Origin: Microbacterium hibisci
Lineage (GTDB): Bacteria; Actinomycetota; Actinomycetes; Actinomycetales; Microbacteriaceae
Direction: 5' to 3'
DNA length: 64,000 nt
Assembly (NCBI RefSeq): GCF_015278255.1
Contig: NZ_JADIJC010000006.1
Coordinates: 186,001-250,000, forward strand
Shown: positions 18,960 through 27,089 of the stretch, piece after piece
Layout of the letters: each line of letters starts with the position of its first letter
How positions within the stretch are numbered: position 1 is the first letter of the stretch
Notes under the pieces: model-generated
Seen by the model: the letters and a program-made list of their open reading frames with translations, nothing else
The model's database searches: none
What the model was told of the DNA's origin: nothing
Made by a program: the position numbers and the translations under genes

Positions 18960-20435
18960 GTGACCGTGACCCGACCTGCTCGCATCACTGCGGCGGGCTG
19001 GGGCTGGCGCTACGGCGGGCGCCGCGCGCCCGCCGTCCGCGACGTGTCGTTCACGATCGAGCCCGGCGAGCGCGTGCTGCTGCTCGGCGCCTCGGGCGCC
19101 GGCAAGTCGACGCTCCTCGCCGGCATGGCGGGACTCCTCGGCGGGGCCGACGAGGGTGACGAGTCCGGCGCGCTCCTCATCGACGGCGAGCGGGCGGAAG
19201 CCCACCGAGGACGCGTCGGGCTGGTCCTGCAGGACCCCGACTCGGGAGTCGTGCTGTCGAAGGTCGGCGACGATGTGGCCTTCGGCTGCGAGAACCTGGG
19301 GGTGCCGGCGCACGAGATCCCCGGGCGGGTCGCCGAGGCGCTCGACGCCGTCGGCCTCGAAGTGCCGCTCTCGCGACCCACCAAGGCGCTCTCGGGCGGG
19401 CAGAAGCAGCGGCTCGCGCTCGCCGGCGTTCTCGCGATGCGCCCCGGCGTGCTCCTCCTCGACGAGCCCACCGCCAATCTCGACCCCGAGGGGGTGCGCG
19501 AGGTGCGCGCGAGCGTCGAGCGCGCGCTCGACGAGACGGGCGCCACGCTCGTCGTGATCGAGCATCGCACCAGCGTGTGGGCCGACCTCATGGACCGCGT
19601 CCTCGTCGTGGGCGCCGACGGCGGGCTCCTCGCCGACGGTCCGCCCGCCGAGGTCTTCGCCCGCCACGGCGCCGAGCTCGCAGCGGCCGGCGTGTGGGTT
19701 CCGGGTCAGCCCGTCGACCTGCCGGTGCTCGCGGAGGCCTCGGCCGACGCGCCGGCGGCGGTGGCGGCATCCGCTCTCTCCATCTCGCGCGACCGCCGCA
19801 CCATCGTGCGCGCCGGACTCGACCTGCGGGTGCCGCGGGGCGCCGCCACGATCGTCACCGGCCCGAACGGGACCGGCAAGTCCACGCTCGCGCTCACCCT
19901 CGCCGGCCTCCTGCCCGAGGCGGCAGGCGAGGTCGTCGCCGCCCCCGAGCTGGCCGGCCGCTCCGGTCGCCGCCCCTCGCGGTGGACCTCGCGCGAGCTG
20001 CTCACTCGCATCGGCACCGTGTTCCAGGAGCCCGAGCACCAGTTCCTCGCCTCGACCGTGCGCGACGAGCTCGCCATCGGCCCGCGCTCGCGAGGAGTCG
20101 ACCCCGCCGCCGTCGGAGCCATCGTGGACGAGCTGCTCGAGCGGCTCCACCTGGCGCCGCTGGCCGCCGCCAACCCGTTCACACTGTCGGGCGGCCAGAA
20201 GCGCCGGCTCTCGGTGGCCACCGTGCTCGCCGACGCGCCGCCGGTCATCGTTCTCGACGAGCCGACGTTCGGGCAGGACCGCCGCGGGTGGATCGAGCTG
20301 GTGCAGCTGCTGCAGTCCGAGATCGCCGCGGGCACGACCGTCGTCGCGGTCACGCACGACGAGGACGTGCTGCGGCATCTCGGCGGACACGGCATCGACC
20401 TCGGCGCGCCCCTGGCCGCGGGGGTGGCATCGTGA
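18960..20435 (+). CDS. ykoD: ECF transporter duplicated ATPase (YkoD type)
   Basis: 491 residues with two fused ATP-binding domains. Domain 1: Walker A GASGAGKST, signature LSGGQKQRL, Walker B LLLDEPTANLDPEG. Domain 2: GPNGTGKST, LSGGQKRRL, VIVLDEPTFGQD. A short Ala-rich linker joins them near residue 265. It powers vitamin uptake with the S and T components on either side. GTG 18960 follows GGGGAGG, and the start of the next gene overlaps its stop by 4 bp. Confidence 0.92.
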   Translation: MTVTRPARITAAGWGWRYGGRRAPAVRDVSFTIEPGERVLLLGASGAGKSTLLAGMAGLLGGADEGDESGALLIDGERAEAHRGRVGLVLQDPDSGVVLSKVGDDVAFGCENLGVPAHEIPGRVAEALDAVGLEVPLSRPTKALSGGQKQRLALAGVLAMRPGVLLLDEPTANLDPEGVREVRASVERALDETGATLVVIEHRTSVWADLMDRVLVVGADGGLLADGPPAEVFARHGAELAAAGVWVPGQPVDLPVLAEASADAPAAVAASALSISRDRRTIVRAGLDLRVPRGAATIVTGPNGTGKSTLALTLAGLLPEAAGEVVAAPELAGRSGRRPSRWTSRELLTRIGTVFQEPEHQFLASTVRDELAIGPRSRGVDPAAVGAIVDELLERLHLAPLAAANPFTLSGGQKRRLSVATVLADAPPVIVLDEPTFGQDRRGWIELVQLLQSEIAAGTTVVAVTHDEDVLRHLGGHGIDLGAPLAAGVAS

Positions 20436-21238
20436 CCGCCGTCGACGCGCGCGCGGTCACCGACGCGACGGGCGAGGTTCCACGCGCCTGGCTCGACGGC
20501 GTCAACCCGGTCACCAAGATCGTGCTCGCCCTGCTGCTGTCGGTGCCGCTGTTCGCCTCGATCGACGTCACGAGCGCGCTCGTGGCCATCGCGCTGCAGC
20601 TCGCCTGCATCCCGCTCACGGGGCTCGGCGTCATGACGGTGCTCAAGCGGATGCTGCCGATCATCGTGTTCGCGCCCGTCGCGGGCGTCAGCATGCTGCT
20701 GTACGCCGAGCCCGGCGGCACGGTCTACTGGTCGTTCTGGTACGCGACGATCAGCGACGAGTCGATCGCGCTCGCCGTCGCGGTGTGCCTGCGGGTGATC
20801 GCACTCGGCCTGCCGACCATCCTGCTCTTCGGCCGAACCGACCCCACCGAGCTCGCCGACGCGCTCGCTCAGGTGGCCAGACTGCCGTCGCGGTTCGTGC
20901 TCGGCGTCCTGGCGGGCACGCGCACGCTGGGGCTGTTCCTCGACGACTGGCGCAGCATGCAGCTCGCGCGCCGCGCCCGCGGCGTCGGCGACACGGGTGC
21001 GGTCCGCCGGTTCTTCTCGATGGCGTTCGTGCTGCTCGTCTTCGCCGTGCGCCGCGGCACCAAGCTCGCTATGGCGATGGAGGCCCGCGGGTTCGGGTCC
21101 GGCATTCCGCGCACGTGGTCGCGGCCGTCGCGCCTGCACCCCCGCGACCTGGTGGCCCTGCTGGGCGGCACCGCGATCATGGCCGTCGCGATCGGGGCGG
21201 CGATCGCCGCGGGCACCTTCCGGTTCGTCTGGTCCTGA
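20432..21238 (+). CDS. ykoC: ECF transporter transmembrane T component (YkoC type)
   Basis: 268 residues with about five to six membrane segments. The two coupling motifs of T components are visible: QLARRARGVG (Ala-Arg-Gly) near residue 180 and MEARGFGSG near residue 215; these helices contact the ATPases. NPVTKIVLALLLSVPLF is the conserved N-terminal segment. It is the last gene of the riboswitch operon. Confidence 0.9.
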   Translation: MTAVDARAVTDATGEVPRAWLDGVNPVTKIVLALLLSVPLFASIDVTSALVAIALQLACIPLTGLGVMTVLKRMLPIIVFAPVAGVSMLLYAEPGGTVYWSFWYATISDESIALAVAVCLRVIALGLPTILLFGRTDPTELADALAQVARLPSRFVLGVLAGTRTLGLFLDDWRSMQLARRARGVGDTGAVRRFFSMAFVLLVFAVRRGTKLAMAMEARGFGSGIPRTWSRPSRLHPRDLVALLGGTAIMAVAIGAAIAAGTFRFVWS

Positions 21239-21258
21239 CCCTCGTCGGCGGCCGGACA

Positions 21259-21342
21259 CGTTTCGTCTTCGGGCGCCCGAGCGCCCTCCGCTCGAGGACC
21301 GGTGCCCGGTCGTCGACCTGGACGCCCCCGAACGAACGTCAG
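21259..21342. repeat. Degenerate copy of the fbiC-type palindromic element between convergent genes
   Basis: Starts CGTTTCGTC and contains GCGCCCTCCGCTCGA and a CCGGTCGTC core, matching the element at 987-1110 in order, but the right end is eroded (CGAACGAACGTC). It lies in the 100-bp gap between convergent ykoC and the SRPBCC gene and slightly enters the latter's 3' end. Confidence 0.5.
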
Positions 21343-21845
21343 TCCGCGGCGACGAGACGCTCGTAGCCCGGTTGCAGCGCGGGGAAGTAGTCGTCCCACT
21401 TCACCCCGGCGACGTCGACCCCCGCCTGCGCGGCGACGAGGCGGTCGAGGTAGTACTCCCAGCCCGGGCCGATCGAGCCGACGTCCTCGCCCGGGTTGAG
21501 GCGCTGGCCGAAGGTCAGCACGGTGTCCCCGGGGGAGTCCTCGGCGAGCTCGAACCACAGATGCCACGCACCGCCGCCCTGCGAGGTGTCGCCGGCGAAG
21601 CGCCGCGGGCGATCGCACTCGAGGATCGTGTACTCCTCGGGCTCGGCATCCTGCCCCTCGGCCGTCATGTAGAACGTGACGTGTCCGCCGGCGGGGTCGC
21701 CCTCCCAGCGACCGATCCAGGCCTCGAGCAGCTCGGACTCGGTGAGGTGGCGCCACACCTCGTCGGCGGACGCGCGGAATCGCCGCAGGATGACGAGGTT
21801 CGGTGCGCCGTCGATCTTCGCCACGGTGCCGGTGATGTCGGTCAT
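21339..21845 (-). CDS. SRPBCC (AHSA1-type) domain protein
   Basis: 168 residues, START-like hydrophobic-pocket fold: FRASADEVWRHLTESELLEAWIGRWEG is the conserved first helix and strand, followed by GGHVTFYMTAEG, ILECDRPRRF and LTFGQRL. Such proteins act as ligand-binding or stress-related cofactors; no enzyme activity can be assigned. ATG 21845 overlaps the stop of the upstream APH-like gene by 4 bp, so they form an operon. Confidence 0.8.
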   Translation of the reverse strand: MTDITGTVAKIDGAPNLVILRRFRASADEVWRHLTESELLEAWIGRWEGDPAGGHVTFYMTAEGQDAEPEEYTILECDRPRRFAGDTSQGGGAWHLWFELAEDSPGDTVLTFGQRLNPGEDVGSIGPGWEYYLDRLVAAQAGVDVAGVKWDDYFPALQPGYERLVAAD

Positions 21846-22567
21846 GTCGCGTTCCAGAGCTCCCGGTAGTACGACAGGCGCTCGCGATCCGGTGCGATCC
21901 CGTACGCCTCGATGAGGGCGTCCTCCCATCCCTCGCCATAGTTCCACGCCGTCGACATCGACGCCACGGCGATGTCGGCCCACCGGTCCGCGACGCCGAG
22001 CGTGCCGAAGTCGACGTGACCGGTCCACCGGCCGTCGTCGCCGATCAGCGTGTTCGGGCAGCAGGCGTCGCCGTGGCAGACGACGAGCCGGTCAACGGGC
22101 GGCGGCTCGCGCAGCGCTTCGGGAACACGGATGCCGCGTCCCGCCGCGTTCGCGACGCGCGCCGGCACGCCCCAGTCGAAAGGGCAGTCGGCCACGGGCA
22201 GCGCATCGTGGAGGGCCCGCAGTCCCTCGCCGACGGCGCGGACGGCGGTGGCGGCATCCGTGATCCAGCGCGGATCGACCGCCGAGCGACCGGGGATCGC
22301 GGCCGTGACCATCCACTCGTGCGTCTCGTCGCCGCCCTCTTCGAGCACGCGAGGCGCCGTGACGTGCGGGGTGGCCCACCGCAGGCGCGCGGCCTCGCCG
22401 GCGAACGAGGACTCGTCGTTGCGCGGCCCGTGCTTGACGTACCGGCCGTCGTCGGTGCGGAACGTCACGCCGCCGTAGTCGTTGCGCCACACCGGGGTGA
22501 GGGCCGCACCGCGCGCGAGCGCGCGCACCCGCGGCGGAACTTCGACGTCGTCGGCGGGGATCGTCAC
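21842..22567 (-). CDS. Aminoglycoside phosphotransferase-like kinase
   Basis: 241 residues, APH(3')-like fold. Catalytic motif HGDACCPN and metal-binding HVDFGTLG are intact; GGVTFRTDDGRYVKHGP contains the strand with the ATP-binding Lys. It could phosphorylate an aminoglycoside or another small hydroxyl compound. Length is slightly short of classical APH(3') (about 260). Base composition is like its neighbours and no mobile element is near, so this reads as a resident chromosomal gene, not an acquired resistance gene. Resistance is not demonstrated. Confidence 0.8.
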   Translation of the reverse strand: MTIPADDVEVPPRVRALARGAALTPVWRNDYGGVTFRTDDGRYVKHGPRNDESSFAGEAARLRWATPHVTAPRVLEEGGDETHEWMVTAAIPGRSAVDPRWITDAATAVRAVGEGLRALHDALPVADCPFDWGVPARVANAAGRGIRVPEALREPPPVDRLVVCHGDACCPNTLIGDDGRWTGHVDFGTLGVADRWADIAVASMSTAWNYGEGWEDALIEAYGIAPDRERLSYYRELWNAT

Positions 22568-22586
22568 GATCCCATCCTGCCGGGCA

Positions 22587-22937
22587 TCAGGCCTCGAGAG
22601 CCTCGCGGAGGATCAGCGCGTGGTTGTGGGCGTCGTCGTGCACGGCGTGAAGAAGGGTCACCACGGGATGCGACGCGAGCTCTGCCCGCAGCGAGGCGAC
22701 GGCTGTGCGGGTCGGGCCCTCGAGTTCTGCGCGGTACGCCGCCTCGAACTCGGACCACGGCAGGCCGTCGTGGTGGAAGGCCTTGCGCAGCTCGGTCGAC
22801 GGTGCCACCTCCTTCGCCCAGAGGTCGACGGCGGCGCGCTCCTTCGAGAGCCCGCGCGGCCAGAGGCGGTCGACCAGCACCCGGAATCCGTCCTCGGGCG
22901 CCGGGTCGTCGTACACGCGCTTGAGCCGGATCTCCAT
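22587..22937 (-). CDS. DUF488 family protein
   Basis: 116 residues. IRLKRVYD, GFRVLVDRLWPRGLSKE, DLWAKEVAPSTELRKAFHHD and VVTLLHAVHDDAHNHALIL are the fixed motifs of this YeaO-like family, whose function is not established. ATG 22937 is chosen because it starts at the usual MEIRLKRVY; ATG 22946 would add three residues. It ends 19 bp before the APH-like gene begins and probably heads that leftward operon. Confidence 0.85.
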   Translation of the reverse strand: MEIRLKRVYDDPAPEDGFRVLVDRLWPRGLSKERAAVDLWAKEVAPSTELRKAFHHDGLPWSEFEAAYRAELEGPTRTAVASLRAELASHPVVTLLHAVHDDAHNHALILREALEA

Positions 22938-23107
22938 GGGCCCCATCCAACACCCGGTCCGACGGCCGCGGCAGTCCGGACCCCGGTCAGCGCCCACCAC
23001 GCCCGGCGGGCCGCGGCGGTGTACGACGACCGGATGGCAGCCCGGGCGGCGGTCCGTGATGGGATGGGAGCATGCCCACCGTGCGCGCCACCCGCAGGCG
23101 AGGTCCG

Positions 23108-23587
23108 ATGACGGCCCTGGAGGGTGAGGCGCCGGCGCTCGCGATCGGCGACGTCGCCGTACGCCACATCCGCCTCACCTCCGACGGACTGACGCTGTGG
23201 CTGGGCGACCGATCCGGCCCCGCGCTGCCGTGGGACGGGGTCCGCGCCGTGACCCTCGAGCCGCCGACGACGCGCTGGCTTCACCCCGCGGTGGCCGACT
23301 CGTTCGGCCCGCTCCTCGAGGGCATCCTGGGCGGCGGACTCTCCGACCAGCCGGAGGCGGCGCCCACGTTCCCGGTGCGCATCGCCGCCAACGACGGCGG
23401 GGTCGTGGAGTGGAACGTCACCCAGCACTACCTCTCGGGCTACCGCCCCCGCGAGGTGAGGGCGACACAGGGGCTGCTCGAGTACCTCGTCGCCCGCGCC
23501 GAGGCGCGCGTGCTGCTCGGGCGGCCCGCCGAGCTGATCGACCGCATCTCGGCGCTGGTGAGGGTGAGGCCGGTCATCGCGGAGTGA
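23108..23587 (+). CDS. Hypothetical protein
   Basis: 159 residues, not recognised. It has a beta-rich first half (LAIGDVAVRHIRLTSDGLTLWLG, then VRAVTLEPP) and a middle with VRIAANDGGVVEWNVTQHYLSGY, followed by two helices. No signal peptide or membrane segment. ATG 23108 is preferred because GAGG lies five bases upstream; an in-frame ATG at 23072 adds an Arg-rich start with a poorly spaced site. Composition suggests a cytosolic protein. It precedes the SDR operon by 112 bp and is probably separate. Confidence 0.6.
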   Translation: MTALEGEAPALAIGDVAVRHIRLTSDGLTLWLGDRSGPALPWDGVRAVTLEPPTTRWLHPAVADSFGPLLEGILGGGLSDQPEAAPTFPVRIAANDGGVVEWNVTQHYLSGYRPREVRATQGLLEYLVARAEARVLLGRPAELIDRISALVRVRPVIAE

Positions 23588-23699
23588 CCGCGCGTGCGTC
23601 CCCGGCTAGCCTGAGGATGCGGGTGCCGGAACGCGTGGGACTCAGTCCCGCGTATGCTGATACGCGGTTCCGCAGAATCCGGACTTCGAAGGAGAATCC

Positions 23700-24461
23700 A
23701 TGGACCTCACGGGTGCCTCCGCCCTCGTCACCGGCGGTGCGAGCGGCCTCGGCCTCGCCACGGCCCGTCGCCTGGCATCCGCCGGCGCCGCCGTCACGAT
23801 CGTCGACCTGCCGTCCTCTCCGGGCGCCGTGATCGCCGCGGAGCTCGGCGGATCGTTCGCTCCGGCCGACGTCACCGACCCGGAGCAGGTGGCATCCGCC
23901 GTCGCCGCGGCCGCGGCATCCGCCCCCCTCCGCGTCGTGGTGAACTGCGCCGGCATCGCCCCGCCCGCCAAGGTGCTGGATCGCGAGGGCAACCCGTCGC
24001 CGCTCGAGGGCTTCGAGCGGATCATCCGCGTCAACCTCATCGGCACGTACAACGTCATCGCGCAGGCCTCGGCGGCGATCGCGAAGACCGAGCCCACCGC
24101 CGCCGGCGACCGGGGCGTCATCGTCAACACCGCGAGCGTCGCGGCGTTCGACGGGCAGATCGGGCAGCCCGGCTACTCGGCGTCGAAGGGCGGCGTGCAC
24201 GCGATGACGCTGCCCATCGCCCGCGAGCTCGCGCGCTACGCCATCCGCGTCGTCACCATCGCCCCCGGCATCATGGAGACCCCGATGCTCGCGTCGCTCC
24301 CGCAGGCCGCGCAGGACTCGCTCGGCGAGCAGGTGCCGTATCCGCAGCGCCTCGGCAAGCCCGACGAGTACGCCCGCCTGGTGATGTCGATCGTCGACAA
24401 CGGCTACCTCAACGGTGAGACCATCCGCCTCGACGGTGCTATTCGGATGGCTCCCCGATGA
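23700..24461 (+). CDS. SDR 3-hydroxyacyl-CoA dehydrogenase-like oxidoreductase (HSD17B10 type)
   Basis: 253 residues. Cofactor motif TGGASGLG, acidic VDLPSS after strand 2 (NAD preferred), NCAGIAP, NTASVAAFDGQIGQPGYSASKGG with catalytic Ser, Tyr and Lys, and APGIMETPML. This ordering matches type-2 hydroxyacyl-CoA dehydrogenases that act in fatty acid and isoleucine breakdown. AAGGAGA precedes ATG 23700. With the enoyl-CoA hydratase 48 bp downstream it gives two consecutive beta-oxidation steps. Confidence 0.85.
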   Translation: MDLTGASALVTGGASGLGLATARRLASAGAAVTIVDLPSSPGAVIAAELGGSFAPADVTDPEQVASAVAAAAASAPLRVVVNCAGIAPPAKVLDREGNPSPLEGFERIIRVNLIGTYNVIAQASAAIAKTEPTAAGDRGVIVNTASVAAFDGQIGQPGYSASKGGVHAMTLPIARELARYAIRVVTIAPGIMETPMLASLPQAAQDSLGEQVPYPQRLGKPDEYARLVMSIVDNGYLNGETIRLDGAIRMAPR

Positions 24462-24508
24462 TCCGCCATCGTGCCATCCGCATGGCGCCGAAGTAAGGAG
24501 ACCGACGA

Positions 24509-25285
24509 ATGAGCGATTCGATCCTCGTCGCGCGCGACGGCGCGCTCGCGCGCGTGACCTTCAACCGCCCGGCCTTCCTCAACGCGATGGGCTTCGAGAT
24601 GGGCCGCCGGTGGCGCGATGTCGCCCACGAGCTCACGTCTGACGCCTCGGTCGGGGCGATCGTGCTGGATGCCGCAGGCCCGGCGTTCTGCGCCGGCGGC
24701 GACGTGTTCGAGATGTCGACCTCGGGCGCGGTCGGCGCCGACGTGACGTCGGCGGCGCACACGATCCACGACGGCATCCGCACCTTCGTGGAGTCCGACA
24801 AGCCGATCGTCGCCGCCGTCCAGGGTGCCGTCGCGGGCGGCGGGCTCGGTCTGATGCTCACCGCCGACTACATCGTCGCGTCCGAGCAGGCGAAGTTCGT
24901 CAGCAAGTACGCGAACATCGGCCTCACGCCCGACCTCGGCGTCTCGACGCTGCTGCCGGCCGCCGTCGGCCAGCGCCGCGCGCTGCAGCTGCTGCTGCAG
25001 GACCTCACGATCGACGCCGAGACCGCGCTCGACTGGGGTCTCGTGACCGAGGTGGTTCCGGCGGAGGAGGTCGCCGCGCGGGCTGAGGCGGTCGCGCGCT
25101 TCTGGCTCGACAACGCCACCGGGGCGTTCGGTCAAGCCAAGCGCCTGGTGCGCACCGGCGCCCACCGCACGTTCGCCGAGAACCTCGACGACGAAGCCGC
25201 CTCGATCGGGGCCCGCTTCGACACCGACGAGGCGAAGGCGCGCGTCGCCGCCTTCGCCGCAGCATCCGCCAAGTCCCGTTCCTGA
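24509..25285 (+). CDS. Enoyl-CoA hydratase/isomerase family protein
   Basis: 258 residues, crotonase fold. The oxyanion-hole segments GPAFCAGGDVFEM (about residue 65) and GAVAGGGLGLMLTADYIVASE (about residues 110-130) are clear. The catalytic segment reads FVSKYANIGLTPDLGVSTLLP; Asp rather than Glu at the second catalytic site, as in isomerases and thioesterase-like members, so hydratase activity is not certain. AAGGAG precedes ATG 24509. Second gene of the SDR operon. Confidence 0.85.
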   Translation: MSDSILVARDGALARVTFNRPAFLNAMGFEMGRRWRDVAHELTSDASVGAIVLDAAGPAFCAGGDVFEMSTSGAVGADVTSAAHTIHDGIRTFVESDKPIVAAVQGAVAGGGLGLMLTADYIVASEQAKFVSKYANIGLTPDLGVSTLLPAAVGQRRALQLLLQDLTIDAETALDWGLVTEVVPAEEVAARAEAVARFWLDNATGAFGQAKRLVRTGAHRTFAENLDDEAASIGARFDTDEAKARVAAFAAASAKSRS

Positions 25286-25311
25286 TTCCCGAGCCTCCAT
25301 CGACCAACCGC

Positions 25312-25368
25312 GTTCTCGCCGAGCGACCACACTCCCGGCGCCGACGACACGGTGCCTCGGCGAGAAAC
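25312..25368. repeat. Inverted repeat between the hydratase and SDR genes
   Basis: GTTCTCGCCGAG (25312-25323) pairs with CTCGGCGAGAAAC (25356-25368) with one bulged base. It could fold in the transcript and separate expression of the genes on either side. Confidence 0.5.
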
Positions 25369-25408
25369 CACGATCTCGACACCGGGCAACACCCGAAAGG
25401 ACCATGAC

Positions 25409-26248
25409 ATGAGCGACAAGCCCCTCGCCGGCAAGACCATCCTGATGTCGGGCGGCAGCCGCGGCATCGGCCTGGCGATCGCGCTGCGCGCGGCGCGCGA
25501 CGGCGCCAACATCGCGCTGCTGGCCAAGACCGACACCCCGCACCCCAAGCTCGAGGGCACCGTGCACTCGGCGGCGGAGCAGATCCGCGCGGCGGGCGGC
25601 AACGCCCTGCCGATCGTCGGCGACGTGCGCAACGACGACGACGTGACCGAGGCCGTGCTGAAGACGCAGGGCGAGTTCGGCGGCATCGACATCGTCGTCA
25701 ACAACGCGTCGGTCATCGACCTGTCGCGCTCGCTCGACCTCGAGGCCAAGAAGTACGACCTCATGCAGGACGTCAACGTGCGCGGCACCTTCATGCTCTC
25801 GCGCGCGGCGGTGCCGATCCTGAAGGATGCCGCGAACCCGCACATCCTCTCGCTGTCGCCGCCGCTCAACCTGTCGCCGAAGTGGCTGGGTGCCCACACC
25901 GGCTACACGCTCGCGAAGTACGGCATGACGATGGCGACCCTCGGTCTCGCGGCGGAGTTCGCCGCCGACGGCATCGCCGCGAACACGCTGTGGCCGCGGA
26001 CCACGATCGCCACCGCCGCGGTGCAGTTCGCGCTCGGCGGCGACCGCATGATGAAGGTCAGCCGCACGCCCGAGATCTACGCCGACGCGGCATACGAGAT
26101 CGTGACGCAGCCGTCGCGCGCGTACACCGGTCAGACGCTCATCGTCGAGGACGTGCTCGAGGCCGCCGGCGTGACCGACTTCTCGGGCTACGCCGCCGTG
26201 CCGGGCACCCCCGACGACGCGCTGTTCCCCGACATCTTCCTCGACTGA
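25409..26248 (+). CDS. SDR family oxidoreductase (HSDL2 type)
   Basis: 279 residues. SGGSRGIGLAIALRAARDGANIALLAKT is the cofactor motif, KT fitting NADP; NNASVID, then SLSPPLNLSPKWLGAHTGYTLAKYGMTM carry the catalytic Ser, Tyr and Lys. PPLNL and the WPRTTIATAAV segment mark the hydroxysteroid-dehydrogenase-like-2 group, of uncertain substrate but linked to lipid metabolism. ATG 25409 is 10 bases after AAAGG. It likely belongs with the two upstream genes in acyl-CoA metabolism. Confidence 0.83.
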   Translation: MSDKPLAGKTILMSGGSRGIGLAIALRAARDGANIALLAKTDTPHPKLEGTVHSAAEQIRAAGGNALPIVGDVRNDDDVTEAVLKTQGEFGGIDIVVNNASVIDLSRSLDLEAKKYDLMQDVNVRGTFMLSRAAVPILKDAANPHILSLSPPLNLSPKWLGAHTGYTLAKYGMTMATLGLAAEFAADGIAANTLWPRTTIATAAVQFALGGDRMMKVSRTPEIYADAAYEIVTQPSRAYTGQTLIVEDVLEAAGVTDFSGYAAVPGTPDDALFPDIFLD

Positions 26249-26271
26249 CTGGGGCGGCGTACGGTGGCCGC

Positions 26272-26664
26272 ATGATCGTCCGGTCGCTGTTCCCGATCCT
26301 GGCCACGCCCGATCTCGCCCGCCTCGCGGGCTTCTACGAAGCCGCGCTCGGGGCGAGCGTCGCGTACCGCTTCCCGGCCGAGGACGGCAGCGGCGACGTC
26401 TACGTGTCGCTCGCGCTCGGCGGCGCATCGCTGGGCATCGGCCTCGACCCGGCGGCATCCGAACCCGCTGCGCACGACCGCGTCGCCCTCTGGTTCTACG
26501 TGGACGACGTCGACGGTGCGTTCCGCGACGCGGTGGCCGCCGGCGCGACCGTCGTGCGAGAGCCCGCCGACATGCCGTGGGGCGAGCGCGTCGCCCAGGT
26601 GCGCGACGTCGACGGCAACCTCGTGAATCTCGGCGCCGAACCGCGTCCCGCGGCCGAAGGCTGA
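26272..26664 (+). CDS. VOC/glyoxalase superfamily protein
   Basis: 130 residues, paired beta-alpha-beta-beta-beta modules. FPILATPDLARLAGFYEAALG opens module 1; VALWFYVDDVDGAFRDAVAAGATVV opens module 2; VRDVDGNLVNLG closes it, with a Gly-Asn pair but not the Glu usually found at the last metal position, so metal binding may be weak. Often linked to bleomycin or fosfomycin resistance or dioxygenases; no such claim is made here. The 3' end was tandemly duplicated (see repeat). Confidence 0.75.
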   Translation: MIVRSLFPILATPDLARLAGFYEAALGASVAYRFPAEDGSGDVYVSLALGGASLGIGLDPAASEPAAHDRVALWFYVDDVDGAFRDAVAAGATVVREPADMPWGERVAQVRDVDGNLVNLGAEPRPAAEG

Positions 26665-26720
26665 CCCGCCGAGGCGCGCCGCGCACCCGAAGGCTGACCC
26701 GGCGAGGCGCGCCGCGCACA
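26655..26720. repeat. 33-bp tandem duplication over the VOC gene stop codon
   Basis: Units 26655-26687 and 26688-26720 differ at one base near the middle. Unit 1 contains the gene's last codons and stop, so unit 2 repeats a dead copy of the 3' end. Confidence 0.8.
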
Positions 26721-27089
26721 CGCCGGGACGCGGCATCCGTCGCCGTCTCCCACCGTGCCGCACGCATGCCGGAAGCGCCGTCGGCGTCGGTGCGGAACGG
26801 CGTTCGCGGGCCTCGTGCTCGATGATGAGAATCCGCGAAAACACTAGCGTGGTGACGTTACCAGTGCTAGCTTTCCATCGGAATCAGAAGAAGGCGTGCT
26901 CACCGGAGAGCACCATGATGCGAAGCCGCATCGCCACCCAGCTCCGAGGAGACTCCCGCCTGCCCGGCGGGCGATCCGACGCGCCCTCCCGCTGATCCGC
27001 CGGCACGCCGCACGGCACCATGCGCGACGGCCGGGATGCCGAGGCGCACGCCTCGGCGCCATGGAATCCACGGAAGGATCTGCAATCCC
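26665..27089. other. 425-bp gap before the lac-type operon
   Basis: Holds the second unit of a 33-bp duplication, then a palindromic LacI-type operator at 26842-26870, then about 220 bp of leader before the binding-protein ATG. The leader contains an open frame GTG 26896 to TGA 27093 (65 codons, Arg/His/Pro-rich) whose stop overlaps the next ATG by 4 bp; composition looks like non-coding GC-rich sequence, so I do not call it a gene. Confidence 0.6.
26842..26870. promoter_or_regulatory. LacI-family operator
   Basis: Core TGGTGACGTTACCA (26850-26863) is the usual LacI-family operator (TGGTAACGTTACCA) with one change, and outer arms CTAGC and GCTAG extend the symmetry. It is the probable site for the LacI-type regulator encoded at the end of the operon. 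Confidence 0.75.

Noticed and set aside
21842..22567. APH-like gene as an acquired antibiotic resistance gene
   Set aside because: No mobile element, no unusual base composition, and it is in an ordinary operon with DUF488 and SRPBCC genes.
24404..26767. A 787-codon open frame on the minus strand
   Set aside because: Antisense to the enoyl-CoA hydratase and SDR genes, with Arg-rich composition and no motifs.
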